Below are positions 53,009 to 64,000 of a DNA stretch of 64,000 bases, piece by piece. Source of the stretch: Ophiobolus disseminans (Eukaryota; Ascomycota; Dothideomycetes; Pleosporales; Phaeosphaeriaceae); the NCBI GenBank assembly GCA_010093685.1, contig MU006222.1, positions 186,001 through 250,000 of the forward strand, in the 5' to 3' direction. The translations under genes and the position numbers were made by a program. The notes under the pieces are model-generated. The model was not told where the DNA came from, searched no databases, and saw only the letters and a list, made by a program, of their open reading frames with translations. The stretch's first letter is position 1. Every line of letters starts with the position of its first letter.

Positions 53009-53879
53009 GTGCGTGTTTTTGTTTGAAGTAGTATTATGGGTCTGGGAGCATCATCAGCGCGGCGTTGGGGTGGGGTGACTATGTACAATACAATATTCTC
53101 GCCAGAGAGGCGGTATTGCACTGTCACGCTAGTTTTCTAATCTATCGATCGAAAATCTATGAACCTTTTTTTATATCTCGGACTGGTGTAGAGCTATTTA
53201 TGCTTGCTCTGGATCCTCGTTTTGACTTCTTGTGCGCTGCTTATGTACACCAACTCCACATGCTTTTACATTCACACGCATGAATCACTCTCTGCCCGAA
53301 AATTACCCCGTGTGTTAGCGTGCAAGTCGCTGATTTAGCACTAGTGTGTACAAGTCGCTCACGGGGGTGTTCGAAGTGAGTATATTGTCTTGGAATTTGG
53401 CGCCAATCTTTCCACACTTGTGCAAACAAAATCTCCAGAAAACTATTCCCTTCCTTCCAAAACGATGTGCTACTTCTTGTCTCATCTCTCATCTTCAGGC
53501 CTTTTGTGTACCGTGCATAGCCCTCGCAATTGTGTGCATCGACTATAGCGCTCGTCTCGCTGGTACTGTGCTCTGTGCGCCGCGCGCAGAGTCCTGCCAG
53601 CGCCGTTGCGTTCTTCTCTTTTCAACGGCGATTCGACGTAGCATGCGTCTCGAGCCGTGCCCTGCTGTTCCAGTGTCCTGAGCCCTTGCCTCGTAGGTTC
53701 GAATCGCTTGATCCCTGGTGAGTTCCCAGCTTCCGAGGCGGCTCTGCGTCTCTTAGCCTCGCACGTAGGGCCAGGTATGCCAGTCCTTGTTTGTTGTTGG
53801 TGTCGCGCGAATCAGGCCAATGTCGAATACATCCAGGCCAATGTTGTATCGTGGTATCATCCCGTCGCATGCAAACAGC
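53009..53879. other. gene-free interval
   Basis: About 870 bp between two convergent genes; T-rich tracts near 53160 fit 3' UTR. No RNA gene recognised. Confidence 0.4.
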
Positions 53880-55104
53880 TCAACGAGTCACCGTCCGTTG
53901 CGCCTGACTCCCATCCCAAATGCCCGACCCCCACGAACTTTGACTCTCAACCTGCTCGATGGGCGGCAAATCGCTCCCCGGCCGTCGAAACTCCCTACTG
54001 CCATCGAACGTCGGGCTCGGCGATGGAATAATCGGCGTCCGGGGCATAACATTTCTGTCGGGATTTCCGTTGTCGATCAAGCACACGGCTGGGCTGGGGC
54101 TCGGTTGCTCCCTGTTTCGGACCTTCAGTAGCGCCTTGCGAAAAATCGGTCGAAGGAAGGGAATCGATCCAGCGATGATGCCGACGTTCTGCTCGACTTG
54201 GCTCCATATCATGAGATTCGCCTGGTTTTCGCCTTGGTGCTGGAAGTCGGACAGCCAGAGGATGATGACGCGCAAGCGAATGGCGGACCCGACGATCGCC
54301 ATGATGCCGATTGAGAAGATACTGATGAGTTCTAGGCGGCGGCGCAGCTTCATCGTCTTGAGGTTCAAGAAGAAGATGATGGGCAACGTCCAGATGAGGA
54401 TGTCTGTAACGAGGTTGTAAGTGGCGTTGAAGAACCAGAAGGGTGTGGGGTTGTAGCACTGCATGGCCCAGTTGCCGGCCATAGTCTGCTCGAGGACGGT
54501 CAACGACCATGCGTCACTGATAGGGTAGCAGCTGAATACGGAGGCTATAATCATGGAGGCGCTGCCTACGAGAATGATGGTGAGGAGGACGCGCACGATG
54601 TAGTGAAAGCTCTTGCGCGACGAGGCAATGTAGTTGTAGAACAGTAGGATAGATGTCTTGATTAGACATAGGTCGAGGATGTAGTTGATTCGGTAGACCC
54701 ATATCGTCTTCAGAGCTCCGGTGGCTATTGGTAGGAGGGTCTCTCGGCTCTAGCTGGCATTAGAATATGACGTGTTGTTTGAGGTGCATAACCGTACATG
54801 TACACTGCGGTAATCTAGGAAGTGGATCAAGTACCAGTTCACGACTACTGACGCCCAAGCAGTTATCTGGTGATTGTGAGCTATGTCTAACGCGACGCGT
54901 GTCATGCTAACGTACAAGTGCTAGCAACATCACCCAGTCCGAAGCTGTCACTTTGCCAACAAGGAAATGACGGCTGTAGAACCTGTTGTTGGTTAGCTCT
55001 ATCCATAACAAACTAAATTCTGCTCACCTCAAAGCCACGATGAGTGTTGACAATCCGGTAAGCACGAACGCCAACACCACCGAGAGCGTCCCATGGATAG
55101 CCAT
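53880..55104 (-). CDS. fungal rhodopsin-domain / PTH11-type seven-helix membrane protein
   Basis: Four exons: 55028-55104, 54916-54982, 54798-54866 and 53880-54749. Introns are 45, 49 and 48 nt and the product has 360 aa. About seven hydrophobic helices are visible, starting with SVVLAFVLTGLSTLIVAL and including TAWASVVVNWYLIHFL, VRVLLTIILVGSASMIIASVF and NLVTDILIWTLPIIFFLNL. The motifs YRINYILDLCLIKTSILLFYN and ANLMIWSQVEQNVGIIAGSIPFLRP are diagnostic of the fungal integral-membrane rhodopsin domain (SAT4/PTH11-like). The extracellular CFEM domain of true Pth11 is missing. The C-terminal tail is cytosolic, serine/proline-rich. Such proteins are diverse in plant-associated ascomycetes and are thought to sense surface or nutrient cues. 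No ligand can be inferred. Confidence 0.85.
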
Positions 55105-57616
55105 CTACAGTGGCAAACGAGCCGCGGCGTTGAACGTTTCGCGCTGGTACGAACTATGGTAGGACTTCAGATATGACTAGCGAAGACCGGCATCAAAGAT
55201 ACGATCGTACGATAAATGTTGTTCGCGAGGAAATAAAAGTAGGAGGGAACCCGGAATTGAGGGTCCAACGACAAGCCCCCACAGCGAGATATATAAGACT
55301 AGCGACGCGGTGAGCGATCCTTCGAATGGCGTTCGAACCCGCAGCTTTCGAGTAGAGATGTCGATCCCACGCTGGGCTGAAAATGACCCACAAGAATACG
55401 AGTCAGGAGAAACCTGTCCAAGTCCGTTGCTCAGCGCCGTGCTCTCATGCAACTCTTGCAGCAATTTACCATTGCGTCAAGCTCATACGTTGTCGAAGTC
55501 TACTATGCGAATATATGAATCGTCCGGAAGGCCATCACCTTGGAAAACTTCCCCGCATCTGTACAACCTGGAGGTTGCTGGCCTTAGAATAACCCGGCAA
55601 TGTTGTGGCTAAATCAGCGATGCAGCTGGGACTCAAGGGTGTGCATCTGCTATGACCTGGGGTTCAATCGTAACACCCGAGTTGCTGGCCAATTGCTGCG
55701 TTCTGCGCTCGTTTGGGGCCAGAATGCCATGTTTTACTGGTCATTTTGATTCGCGTGGAAGTGTTCCGAGGTGCCTTGATACGCTTGTATGCTTCCGGAC
55801 GCTCAGATACAAATTCGCAATTGCGAAGATGTTGAGGATCAGTACCCTGGGTGTGGGCACAGGGCTCAGGGCTTGTCTGGCGTCCAGTCACGGGCACCTC
55901 CAATCTTGTGTGAAGAAGCCCTCGTATTGGCAAAGTCGACGTGCGACTGCTTTATCAACACCCACGATGCTAATAATGTTGCGTCCAGCCATGACCGGTT
56001 ATAACTACCGGCTGCTTCGGTAGTGGTTCTAATGAACCTGGGAACGTCTCCCGCGTAGGTGCAATGCGGAGTGTGACCTGTCAGGGGTAGTGATCATAAT
56101 CTAGTTTAAGAGGTCGTTGCGCCTTTGAAGGATGTGGAGGCGCACGGATAGGGGAATTCAAGGAAGTGACGTGCAGTTGCACCATTCCACTTCCAGTTGG
56201 ACACAACGGATGAGACCGCACCGTGCTTGAAAGTTAAAACGCATGCATCTATGCGACAAGCTTTCGTGGAGTGTGTATTGTTGTAAGCAGGTTAGCGGTC
56301 TACGGGTGAGGTTGGGATCCGCCGCAATCTTGACCAATGTCAACGACAGCGATGCCGTTGCAAAATAACAGGCGTGATTAACGTGGAGCGCAAGAAAGGG
56401 GGGACAGCGTGCGCAGGGACTATACAAAGGCACTATGAGGATCGAAGGGTTTCAACGTACGCGTGTGCTTTCGGTTGATTGTGCATAAGGCCATGGGATG
56501 AAAGCACGACCAGCTTGAAACATGGCGCCAAGGCTTGAGCGTCCGGACAAGATCACGTGCTATGGCACCTCAGGAGCCTTGAAAGAAAGAGCACAGCATA
56601 CTAATATATCTGCATTGGGTACTGTTCTCCATGTGCATGTCAAGGTGGTCGACAAGCTGCTTTTGTTCTGGAGTGCACGGGCAACCTAGGAAGAGGTTCA
56701 CGTGTATGGTCGGGTCGGCATATGAATTCCGCGATGGCATGTGACTAAGCACAAATGCCTCGGAGGTGAAGTCTGAAGAAGACAAACTTCAATGCAACCA
56801 CCCAGTAGGCCAGCGTACAGCAAGGGACAAGCAGTATGAAAACACTTTGTAAGAAAAAAAGTGAACAAGCCAAGCGCGCTCGCATGGCAACGCGTGAAAA
56901 GGTAGCCGGCAAGGTTGCATTAGGAAGTGTGTTGGGTGCAGCTAGGTGGAGGCTGGAGGAGTGGCTATGCATGAAGGCCATCGCCTTGGGAACGGTTGTC
57001 GTATTCGGAAGGAAGGCGCGACCAAAAACGATTCCGTCATGATCGGCAGACTGTGGAAGCTGTGGAAGGTGCGACCACGTTGCAAAGGCAGGAGCGAACG
57101 TCGCAAAGGTCAAGAAGGCATTGTGAAAACGTCAACAGACTGAAATTGCAAATGACATGTGGAAAGGGCATCCATGATGATGTTCGTGTCTTGGGCGTGG
57201 TGGATCAGCGGATATTAATAGGTGTCGCCGCCAAAATCTCCATCCAATGCACCAGTCCGACGTGCGTTAGTGCTGAAGTGCGCCCCCCTGGCGGCCCGCG
57301 CTCTTCTCAACCTCCTGGGGACCAACACTTTCGCCTCGAGACCGACCTCAATCGCTAACACGTCGCATTCCTCATCCTCGCTTTCATCATCTCTTTCGCC
57401 AGTCGCTCGTTTTACGACGGAGGAGTTTGCTCGAATCGCCGCATCGCCCTTTCCGTACGCGTAATTCACCCTTGTTGACATCCCGACGAAACACCAAATT
57501 CTCGTTGCACCACCGCCCCCACGAAATCGTCCTTCCGCCTACTTCCCGCGCGAGATCCCCTCGACCCTAGCAGCTCCTCGACCGAAATTTCAACCACACA
57601 CACACACGACTTGAAC
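55105..57616. other. 2.5-kb gene-free interval
   Basis: The longest gap besides 36-38 kb. Open frames are short and dissimilar to known families. No tRNA, repeat or transposon remnant was recognised. The pyrimidine-rich stretch from 57270 to 57616 with a CA repeat is the leader of the DUF7137 gene. Confidence 0.4.
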
Positions 57617-58578
57617 ATGAGGCCGACACAGCTGCTCGCGGCCGTTGTGGCCATGTCATCGGTTACCAACGCCCTGTCGGGCGCTTTTGATAACATACAC
57701 GGCCTGGATGATGTCAAGAACATGCTACTTGGCCGACAAGAAGACAGTACGTTGACTCTAAGAAATGGAAAGAACACCTGCTGACATAACATCAGACTCA
57801 GACGCCTCATCACAAGCACCACGGAGCTCGACGCCGCCACGGTCATCGAATCAACCGACTGCAACACAAAAGGACGACGACAACAAAGACAAGGATAATG
57901 CCTCGCAAACAAACCAAGCGAGTGGTTCGGCCAAGGTGACGGGCTCGCAGGGGGGCTCCAAGACCATCACAGGAAAGCCCCAGGCCACAAGTTTCGACCC
58001 GCGAATTCCCGCAGGAGGCATCTCCATGGTCACCCCCAACGCCCTTGCTGGCGACCAATTCTACAAGGTCGGCGACTATATCACCTTCGCATGGAACTAC
58101 ACCTCGCTCTCGGTAACACCCTCTGCCATCGACGTGCTCGCAACCTGTGTCGCAAACCAAGCAACGTACACCATTGCTGTAAACATGTCCGCACAGGAGA
58201 CAAAGGTCGTCTGGGATACCAAGAACGTTCCCAGCGGCCAGGCGCCCTTTTTGACCAACAAATACACCCTCCTGATCTACGATGCCGAGTCGAGCGTTAC
58301 TGCAGCACCGCGCGCAGGATACCTCGCAGTTTTCAACCAGTTCACCTTCGGCATGTACACACCACAGCCATATGTAAACTGGAGTGGTACGTTATACCCA
58401 GCACTCACGAATCGCAGTTCCAGCACTAACCTTCCATGCAGACTACTCATGCTCAAACTGCATCAAGAACGGTGCCCTCTCACACTCCGAAAAGATGACC
58501 CTCAAGGTCATGCTCTTCACATCCGGCACCACCATCGCCTCCCTCGTGTACTTCGCCCACGGCTTCGGCCTGTGGTAA
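57617..58578 (+). CDS. DUF7137 secreted/membrane-anchored protein
   Basis: Three exons: 57617-57746, 57796-58386 and 58442-58578. Introns are 49 and 55 nt and the product has 285 aa. A signal peptide (MRPTQLLAAVVAMSSVTNALSG) precedes a serine/threonine/asparagine-rich low-complexity region with a charged KDDDNKDKDN tract. From about residue 115 follows a beta-rich domain (GGISMVTPNALAGDQFYKVGDYITFAWNYTSL ... FTFGMYTPQPY) that I recognise as the fungal DUF7137 domain, function unknown but often cell-surface. The third exon adds SCSNCIKN and a C-terminal hydrophobic helix (MLFTSGTTIASLVYFAHGF), either a membrane anchor or a GPI signal. The correct third exon is not in the frame of the second. 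Confidence 0.82.
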
Positions 58579-59149
58579 AGAACGGCTCGATCCACGCACA
58601 CATCTTCCGCATCACGACCAACGGCATTCCCTTGTACTTCACCACCTGTCTATATTACACTCCTTATGTCATTTAAAAGACAAGTCTACTGGCGCTAGCG
58701 ATGGCAGATCGAGAGCGAAGCGACGCATCTACAATCATTTCATGGGTCCATTTACGGCGTTCTGAGGCGTCCGATTGATCACTTTGGATAAAGGGAAAGA
58801 CCGGAACAAGAACCTAGCAAGCAAGTACTAATCTACGCAAAATATGGGGACTAGCGCAGAGAGAGAGAGTGAAGGCATGTAATTATTTGGAATCTGTTGT
58901 TACTCTTTGTCACGATGGCGATGTAGCATTATCAATATTGAACGGCATTATAAACATGTAAACATTGGTTTCTTCGTTTCGTTTCATTTGTGTTATGTTG
59001 TCAACATGCGAGATGAAACGCATGGAATGCTTATGCTTGCCAGCACTTGGCAGGAATGCAATGCAATGGTATCTTCCCCTTCCCTTACGCCATACCAAAA
59101 TACCCGAGGAAATGCATCGCTAAAACCAATCATGAAAAAAACCATCTAT
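58579..59149. other. convergent 3' region
   Basis: 571 bp between the stop codons of the DUF7137 gene and rad26; no gene seen. Confidence 0.4.
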
Positions 59150-62100
59150 TCATCTTCCCCTCCCCGCACCCCCAGTCGTCCGCCACTCCTCCTTAAGCCT
59201 CCATCTGCCCCTCTGCGCCCTCGCCCCGGACCCCGTCTTCTCCAACACCGCAATCGTCTTGAGCATCTCCTTGAACTCCTCGTTGCGGCCGGGTTGCTGG
59301 CGGCAATAGTGGTCGAAATGGTCGATGAGCATTTGACTGGGCACGACGCCGCCGTGGGTCATCATGAAGTCGCGAATCATTTCGAGCATGCGTTTGCCGC
59401 GGAAAGATTGGGGCGTTGTGGCGGAGGGCGTTGAGGCGCGGGATGAGGAGGCGGATGTAGTGTTGGTGTTGATGTTGGAAGGGGCGAGGCGGCCTTGTCG
59501 GGCGGCGAGGTTGGAGAGGATGGATGAGGAGGAGGGTGCGGCGCCGCTTCTGCCTCCTCGTCCACCTCGTCCGCCGCGCGAGCTTCTTGCGCCGTGGCCT
59601 GCGGGGCGTCCTGCTTCGCCGAATTGGCCTGTCCATGTAGGTACGCCGGCGGGTACTTGGCGCGCCTCTGCCATGCTCTTCTTGAGCTGCTCGGCGGCAA
59701 TGGCCGCTTGACGCTTGGCCTCGCGTTGTATGAAGGCTGGGTCTGCTTGTACTTTGCGCTTGCGGCCGCCGGCTGTGGAGTTGACAATGGAGTCGTGCTC
59801 GAGCACCGAGTGAACACCAGTGCGAGCGAAGATTGTAGACATGAGACGCGAGTCTGTTGGTGCGGGCTCGTCGGTGGAGTCTGTTGCGGGTTTGGTCTCC
59901 TCAGTATCAGAGACGGGTGCTTGAAACTCTTCGGCGCGCGAGATGCCAGTGACCGCTGCGAGATCTGAGTCTGCTGTTGCGTCTGCGGTTGCTGTCTTTG
60001 TCTCGCCTTTCTTGTCGAACTTGACTTCTGAGCCACGGAACATATTACCTGTCTCCGTCTCGCCGTCTGCGCTCTCGCCACCTAGGGTGAAGAGGTCGTG
60101 TAGGTCGCTCATCTGAAAAGTTTGACGCTGCTTGGGGTCTTTTAAAACCTTGTTTGTCAAGAACTGCTTGAAAATCTGGCGATGATAGATCTTCTCCTCG
60201 ATCGTACCTGCGGACATGAGACGGTATATCTCAACCTCTCGCTTCTGGCCGAGACGCCATGAGCGCTCTCGCGCTTGGATATCGGTTGATGGATTCCAAT
60301 CCGGATCGTAGATGATGACACGGTTGGCTCCAGTCAAGTTTACCCCAAGACCACCAACTTTGGTTGTGAGGAGGAAGACGTGTAGGTTTGGATCATTGTT
60401 GAACTCGTCAACAAGATCTTGGCGGTTTTTGATTGGAGTCTCACCATCCATGCGACGGTAGTTGAAGTCTGGCAAATGGTCGAGAAACTTCTGTAAGATG
60501 TCCAGCATGATGCGGTGTTGGGCAAAGAGAAGCGTCTTATGTCCACCCTTCCTCCAGAGCGAAAGCAGCTCCTTGACAACCTGCATCTTACCCGACTTGT
60601 TTGGCGCACCGTAATCGAACCCGGGCTTCTTCGACAGAATCTTATGCTCTGTCAGATCTGGATGATTACAAATCTTCCTCAGGTAGTCCACTCCATAGAG
60701 CATCTGTCGCTTGCCAGACTGAATTGACTTCATGTCTTCAGATGCTAGAAAGCCCTCATAAGCCATGCGCTGTTGACGAGTCAACTTGCAAAATAGCACC
60801 TGCTCCTTCTTTTGGGGTAAGTCGGTTGCTACATCGACCTTGAAGCGCTGGAGTAGATAAGGGCTGACAGCATCCTTGAGGGTCTCTGCGCATTGAACTG
60901 CCGTCTCGAACTCGAGGTTGGAGGCGTTCGCATAGCCACCGCGCTTGATGGGAAATTCAAACTGGTTGCGGAAGTTGACCAGGGTGCCGAGACGCATCGG
61001 GAAGACAAAGTCAAAGAGTGACCACAGCTCCGTGAGATTGTTCTGCATGGGCGTCCCAGAGAGGATAATTCGGTTTGGCGTCCGCAGCTCCTTGCAGTGT
61101 ATTGTGATGGAAGTGTTGGGGTTCCGGATTTTATGGCCTTCGTCCAAAATGGCGCACTCCCACTCTGTGGGGATGAGGAACTCTGAGTACGTCTGGAGAC
61201 CTGAGTATGTCGTGACAAGAACATGGCCCTCTCGCTTGACCTTCTCGAGAATCTTCTTGGCCTGCTTGCCTGCACCGGTCAAGGTGGTGTCGTAGTCACC
61301 GTAGTTGCGGAGCTCCATCTCTCGCTCTAGACGGTCCTCGCGACGCGTGTCCAGCATACCACTGCCGGAGGTGTGCAGGATTGAGACACGCAGAGCTGGC
61401 CACCACCGATGAAACTCGTTCACCCACTGCTTCATAACGGTAGCTGGGCATACCACGATGACCGGCTTTTTGAGGAGTTTTGAATAGTGAAGACCTGCGA
61501 CAAAAGAAATGGCCTGAATCGTCTTGCCCAAGCCCATTTCGTCGCCGATGATGCCGCCCACGGATTGCTGGTATAGCTCCCAAAGCCATTGTACGCCTGT
61601 CTTCTGGTAGTCGAATAGGGCCGGGAAGATGTCGCCAGGTATGCGGAAGCCGCCGTCGAACTCCGTATCTGGCTCGGTGGGATGAGGCAGGAAACACTCC
61701 TTTTCACCCTGCTCGTCAACAGCAACGTCGCCGTTCTTCTCTTTAGCCCGCCTGCGAGCTGTCGACCGATCTAGACTCCATCTGTCCACGCGCTTTCGGA
61801 AGACGCGCTCGTTGCCGTCGTCAACACCTGCCAGATCCTCTTCGGCTGCGTCTCCCACCGGGGCTACCTTCGCCTTCCTCTTCGTTCCGCGAGCCTTGGG
61901 TGCGCGGCCAACGGTGTCTGGCATGAAGTCATCGTCTTGCGTGACTTCTTCGGAGAGGCCTTCAGAGTCGTCCAAGGTGGCTAGTTGCCGGTCGCTTAAG
62001 CCTGGGTCAAAGGCGTCGGAATCGCCGTCGGTGGTGTTGATGGCGGCGCTGGACTCTCGCGAGGCTGATTCGTCGCGGGCGCGGGTGACCTTTCGTCGCT

Positions 62101-62953
62101 TGGTCGGCCGAGGTTTTGGCTCTGGGCTGGGGGCTTCGGAGCTGGACTCGACGTCCTGAAAGCCAGGCTTCATAAGGTTCCGATGCGACACTGGGGCCTT
62201 TGCAGCCTCCTCCACCATGTCTTCCACCTCGGCATCCAGCATGGTCTCGCCTAGCGTGCCGGCACCCGGCTGGTTCTGGGCCAGCTTGGAGAAGGGCGTG
62301 ATCTTGCCGGTGCGGATGAGGAAGTCGCGCCGGGTCTCGTTGGGCAGTGGCCCACTGGCGCCCTCTTCAACCTCGTCGCCGCCGGGTGCGGCGTGTCGGT
62401 CGTTGATGCGCTTCTGTATGGCGTCCATCTCGGCGTCTATCTCGTCTATCTTGTCCCGGTGCATGGCGATCTCGCCCCGCAGCTTCGCCTTCTGTGTGTC
62501 GAGCGCGGGCAGCGCCAGGCGGTTCTTCAGCTTCTGGATGGCTGCCTCGGCGCGCTTCGCCTCACCCTCGACCTTCTCCATGCGCTTCTTGTCGCGCGCA
62601 TCGGCCTGCTCCACGAGCAGTTGTTCCGCCTGCCGCCCGATGTCCCGTTCCAGGTCATCTTGCGCCCGCGTGCCTGTGGTGAGGAACTTCAGCCGCGTCT
62701 CCTCGTCGGCGTCTGATGGCAGTTCTTCCTGATCTTGCGCTCCATCCGCTAATATTACATCGTCTTGCTGCACATTGCTCGAGTCCTCCGTGCTTGTGAC
62801 GGTGATTGCGGGAGCTGCGACCGGCGCAGCTTCCCCATCGGACGCCATGACCGAGGTGGGTTGTTGTGAGGGATCTAATCGGACACCGTCTTCGGATGTG
62901 TGGATGCGGGTGTGCATGTATTGTGTCGCGGTGTTGGTGTCGGCGTGCGACAA
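59150..62953 (-). CDS. rad26: transcription-coupled repair ATPase Rad26/CSB (Snf2 family)
   Basis: An uninterrupted frame of 1267 aa. The ATG at 62848 (residue 36, MASDGEAAPV) is the more natural start. Residues 80-200 are charged and coiled-coil rich, 270-410 basic and acidic linkers with a TKRRKVTR nuclear-localisation-like cluster. The Snf2 ATPase starts near 445: Walker A DEMGLGKT at 471-478, DEGH box at 604-607, SGTPMQNNL motif III near 632-640, and helicase-C motifs GLGVNLTGANRVIIYDPDWNP and RERSWRLGQKREVEIYRL. The DEGH variant and LHDLFTLGG downstream of the ATPase are CSB/ERCC6 hallmarks. A Gly/Arg-rich patch precedes the C-terminal domain (MTHGGVVPSQMLIDHF), comparable to the ubiquitin-binding/winged-helix end. 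It remodels stalled RNA polymerase II at DNA damage. Confidence 0.93.
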   Translation of the reverse strand: MSHADTNTATQYMHTRIHTSEDGVRLDPSQQPTSVMASDGEAAPVAAPAITVTSTEDSSNVQQDDVILADGAQDQEELPSDADEETRLKFLTTGTRAQDDLERDIGRQAEQLLVEQADARDKKRMEKVEGEAKRAEAAIQKLKNRLALPALDTQKAKLRGEIAMHRDKIDEIDAEMDAIQKRINDRHAAPGGDEVEEGASGPLPNETRRDFLIRTGKITPFSKLAQNQPGAGTLGETMLDAEVEDMVEEAAKAPVSHRNLMKPGFQDVESSSEAPSPEPKPRPTKRRKVTRARDESASRESSAAINTTDGDSDAFDPGLSDRQLATLDDSEGLSEEVTQDDDFMPDTVGRAPKARGTKRKAKVAPVGDAAEEDLAGVDDGNERVFRKRVDRWSLDRSTARRRAKEKNGDVAVDEQGEKECFLPHPTEPDTEFDGGFRIPGDIFPALFDYQKTGVQWLWELYQQSVGGIIGDEMGLGKTIQAISFVAGLHYSKLLKKPVIVVCPATVMKQWVNEFHRWWPALRVSILHTSGSGMLDTRREDRLEREMELRNYGDYDTTLTGAGKQAKKILEKVKREGHVLVTTYSGLQTYSEFLIPTEWECAILDEGHKIRNPNTSITIHCKELRTPNRIILSGTPMQNNLTELWSLFDFVFPMRLGTLVNFRNQFEFPIKRGGYANASNLEFETAVQCAETLKDAVSPYLLQRFKVDVATDLPQKKEQVLFCKLTRQQRMAYEGFLASEDMKSIQSGKRQMLYGVDYLRKICNHPDLTEHKILSKKPGFDYGAPNKSGKMQVVKELLSLWRKGGHKTLLFAQHRIMLDILQKFLDHLPDFNYRRMDGETPIKNRQDLVDEFNNDPNLHVFLLTTKVGGLGVNLTGANRVIIYDPDWNPSTDIQARERSWRLGQKREVEIYRLMSAGTIEEKIYHRQIFKQFLTNKVLKDPKQRQTFQMSDLHDLFTLGGESADGETETGNMFRGSEVKFDKKGETKTATADATADSDLAAVTGISRAEEFQAPVSDTEETKPATDSTDEPAPTDSRLMSTIFARTGVHSVLEHDSIVNSTAGGRKRKVQADPAFIQREAKRQAAIAAEQLKKSMAEARQVPAGVPTWTGQFGEAGRPAGHGARSSRGGRGGRGGRSGAAPSSSSILSNLAARQGRLAPSNINTNTTSASSSRASTPSATTPQSFRGKRMLEMIRDFMMTHGGVVPSQMLIDHFDHYCRQQPGRNEEFKEMLKTIAVLEKTGSGARAQRGRWRLKEEWRTTGGAGRGR

Positions 62954-63733
62954 AAAGTTGCGCGGGAGGCAACAGCGTTGATGTGCAAAGGTGAATGGCG
63001 GAGCGCGGATAATCTAGACCGTCGTTTAGGCGAAGGGCATGACTGCAAAGGGCTGATGAAAGTGAAGTGAGCCCAGACACTGCACTCGAAAGGGCGGCAT
63101 GTTAGACGACAAAGACCCCTACTGGGGTTAACACTTTCACTTCCATCCATACTTAACGTCATTGACGCGCTAGTGCAAGGGCCCACACCGCGGAACCGCA
63201 CCGCGCACCGCGACACTGCAACACCACACATCCCGATTCTTAACCTGGGTCTCAATTTCGTCACCGAATTACATGCGTTAGTTAGCCACTGGATATGAAT
63301 TTTGCAAAATGATCCGCATAGTAGTTGGAAGAGCACGCGTATCAGTTAATTTTATTTGCAGGCCTCCAGGGGTGCACGTGACATTTCCCACGGTCTTCCT
63401 AGTATTAGAAGAGTAACGCGCCCTAGTCCTTGATCATCACTTTCATAGAGCTTATCGTCTCGTGCAATTACTCATGTCCTTCACCACTGTTCTTTGTTTT
63501 CTTCGGTTTCATTATAGAGCCTGTATCAACTATGGTAGTCAAGCTAGTTAGCGCTATATTTTTCCATGGTCTCCTCATGCATCATTTCTTGGTATACATT
63601 GAAGTCAAGTCAAGTCTCATACTATTTCTTTACCGTTCATTCCTGCAACTCTACAATCAAAGGCTTCCCTTACCTCTACGAGCAAACTTGTTAAATCTAA
63701 ACTTTACCACAAATTCAGTACACAACTTGGAAG
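62954..63733. other. divergent promoter of rad26 and the edge gene
   Basis: 780 bp without a supportable gene; TTTATTT- and CT-rich toward 63700. Confidence 0.4.
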
Positions 63734-64000
63734 ATGTCTTCACCGTCTGCGGACCCACAGCTTCCGCCGCGACCTTTGGCCAACTTTGTCAGCCTTCCGA
63801 CTGGACTTGCAATACTGGTTGCCGATTACATTGATGCGCCGGACCATGTGACTGCACGATCACTGAACAGAACTTGGATGATCCATAGCAACATGCACAT
63901 GGCTATTTACCTTACACCGAATCTCCAGCATCTACGTGTTCTCACCACCCGCGAAGGCCTCCTTACCCTCCAAGGAATCACGAACAACCCGGCATGGAGG
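63734..64000 (+). CDS. F-box-like protein, N-terminal part (cut by window end)
   Basis: Open from the ATG at 63734 to the window edge (89 codons, no stop). After a short proline-rich start the sequence reads FVSLPTGLAILVADYIDAPDHVTARSLNRTW, an F-box-type LP-x5-I motif followed by a leucine-rich NLQHLRVLTTREGLLTLQGI. This is typical of fungal F-box/LRR-type proteins. It may be related in style, not closely in sequence, to the two at 13-15 kb. Partial; the rest lies outside the window. Confidence 0.6.
   Translation, partial: MSSPSADPQLPPRPLANFVSLPTGLAILVADYIDAPDHVTARSLNRTWMIHSNMHMAIYLTPNLQHLRVLTTREGLLTLQGITNNPAWR

Noticed and set aside
53675..53715. TAGGTTCGAATCGCTTG resembles a tRNA T-loop
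   Set aside because: The flanking bases do not form a T-stem, and no acceptor or anticodon stem can be drawn.
56745..57113. 122-codon minus-strand frame with a hydrophobic C-terminal half
   Set aside because: No signal peptide, no homologous feel, and plus-strand frames of similar length overlap it; not enough to call a gene.
59364..59711. Plus-strand frames of 115-124 codons and a minus-strand 234-codon frame within rad26
   Set aside because: Shadow frames of the Gly/Arg-rich part of Rad26; low-complexity translations with no family resemblance.
1..64000. CRISPR arrays, bacterial operons, insertion sequences or phage genes
   Set aside because: None present; intron structure, tRNA introns and all recognisable genes are fungal.

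Overview
This window is nuclear DNA from a filamentous ascomycete, most probably a Dothideomycete (the class is an inference from gene content, not proven here). The evidence is compact genes with many 45-65 nt GT-AG introns carrying CTAAC/CTGAC-like branch sites, intron-bearing tRNA genes, and fungal families such as NoxR, a Zn2Cys6 regulator, peroxisomal uricase, ERG25, a Nor-1-like ketoreductase and DUF7137. Exon boundaries below were worked out by hand from splice signals and reading-frame continuity. Nearly every spliced model closes to an exact multiple of three.

Layout. 0-6 kb: two tRNA-Thr genes (AGT and CGT anticodons) on either side of an S6-kinase-like AGC kinase, then a kelch protein. 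5.8-12 kb: a Nor-1-like short-chain reductase, a mitochondrial ADCK/UbiB atypical kinase and a Baeyer-Villiger monooxygenase, all on the minus strand. 13-16 kb: two F-box-like paralogues, one frameshifted, and a tiny Tom6-like protein. 17-31.7 kb: housekeeping and signalling genes (NoxR, copper chaperone Ccs1, mitochondrial uL13m, uricase, TORC2 subunit Ste16/Avo3, a RING-LON ubiquitin-ligase-like protein). 32-38 kb: a gene-poor accessory stretch with a decayed ankyrin-repeat gene, AT-rich repeat-like DNA, a six-cysteine secreted protein and little else. 38-46 kb: a Zn2Cys6 regulator, an NCS1 permease and a two-domain hydrolase, with a shared promoter between permease and hydrolase. 46-49 kb: a tRNA-like sequence split by a repeat-bearing insertion, a C2H2 zinc-finger gene with upstream direct repeats, and a small membrane protein. 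50-64 kb: ERG25, Paf1, a 7TM rhodopsin-like protein, a DUF7137 secreted protein, Rad26/CSB, and an F-box-like gene cut by the window edge.

The best candidate for an under-described system is the 38.3-45.9 kb group. One polypeptide joins an isochorismatase-type cysteine hydrolase (biuret/triuret/ureidoacrylate-hydrolase-like) to an amidase carrying the allophanate-hydrolase signature, and it is transcribed divergently from an NCS1 permease next to a Zn2Cys6 factor. Three GATA-factor (HGATAR) sites lie in the shared promoter. Together they look like uptake, two-step hydrolysis to ammonia, and control of a ureide-type nitrogen source. The substrate is an inference.
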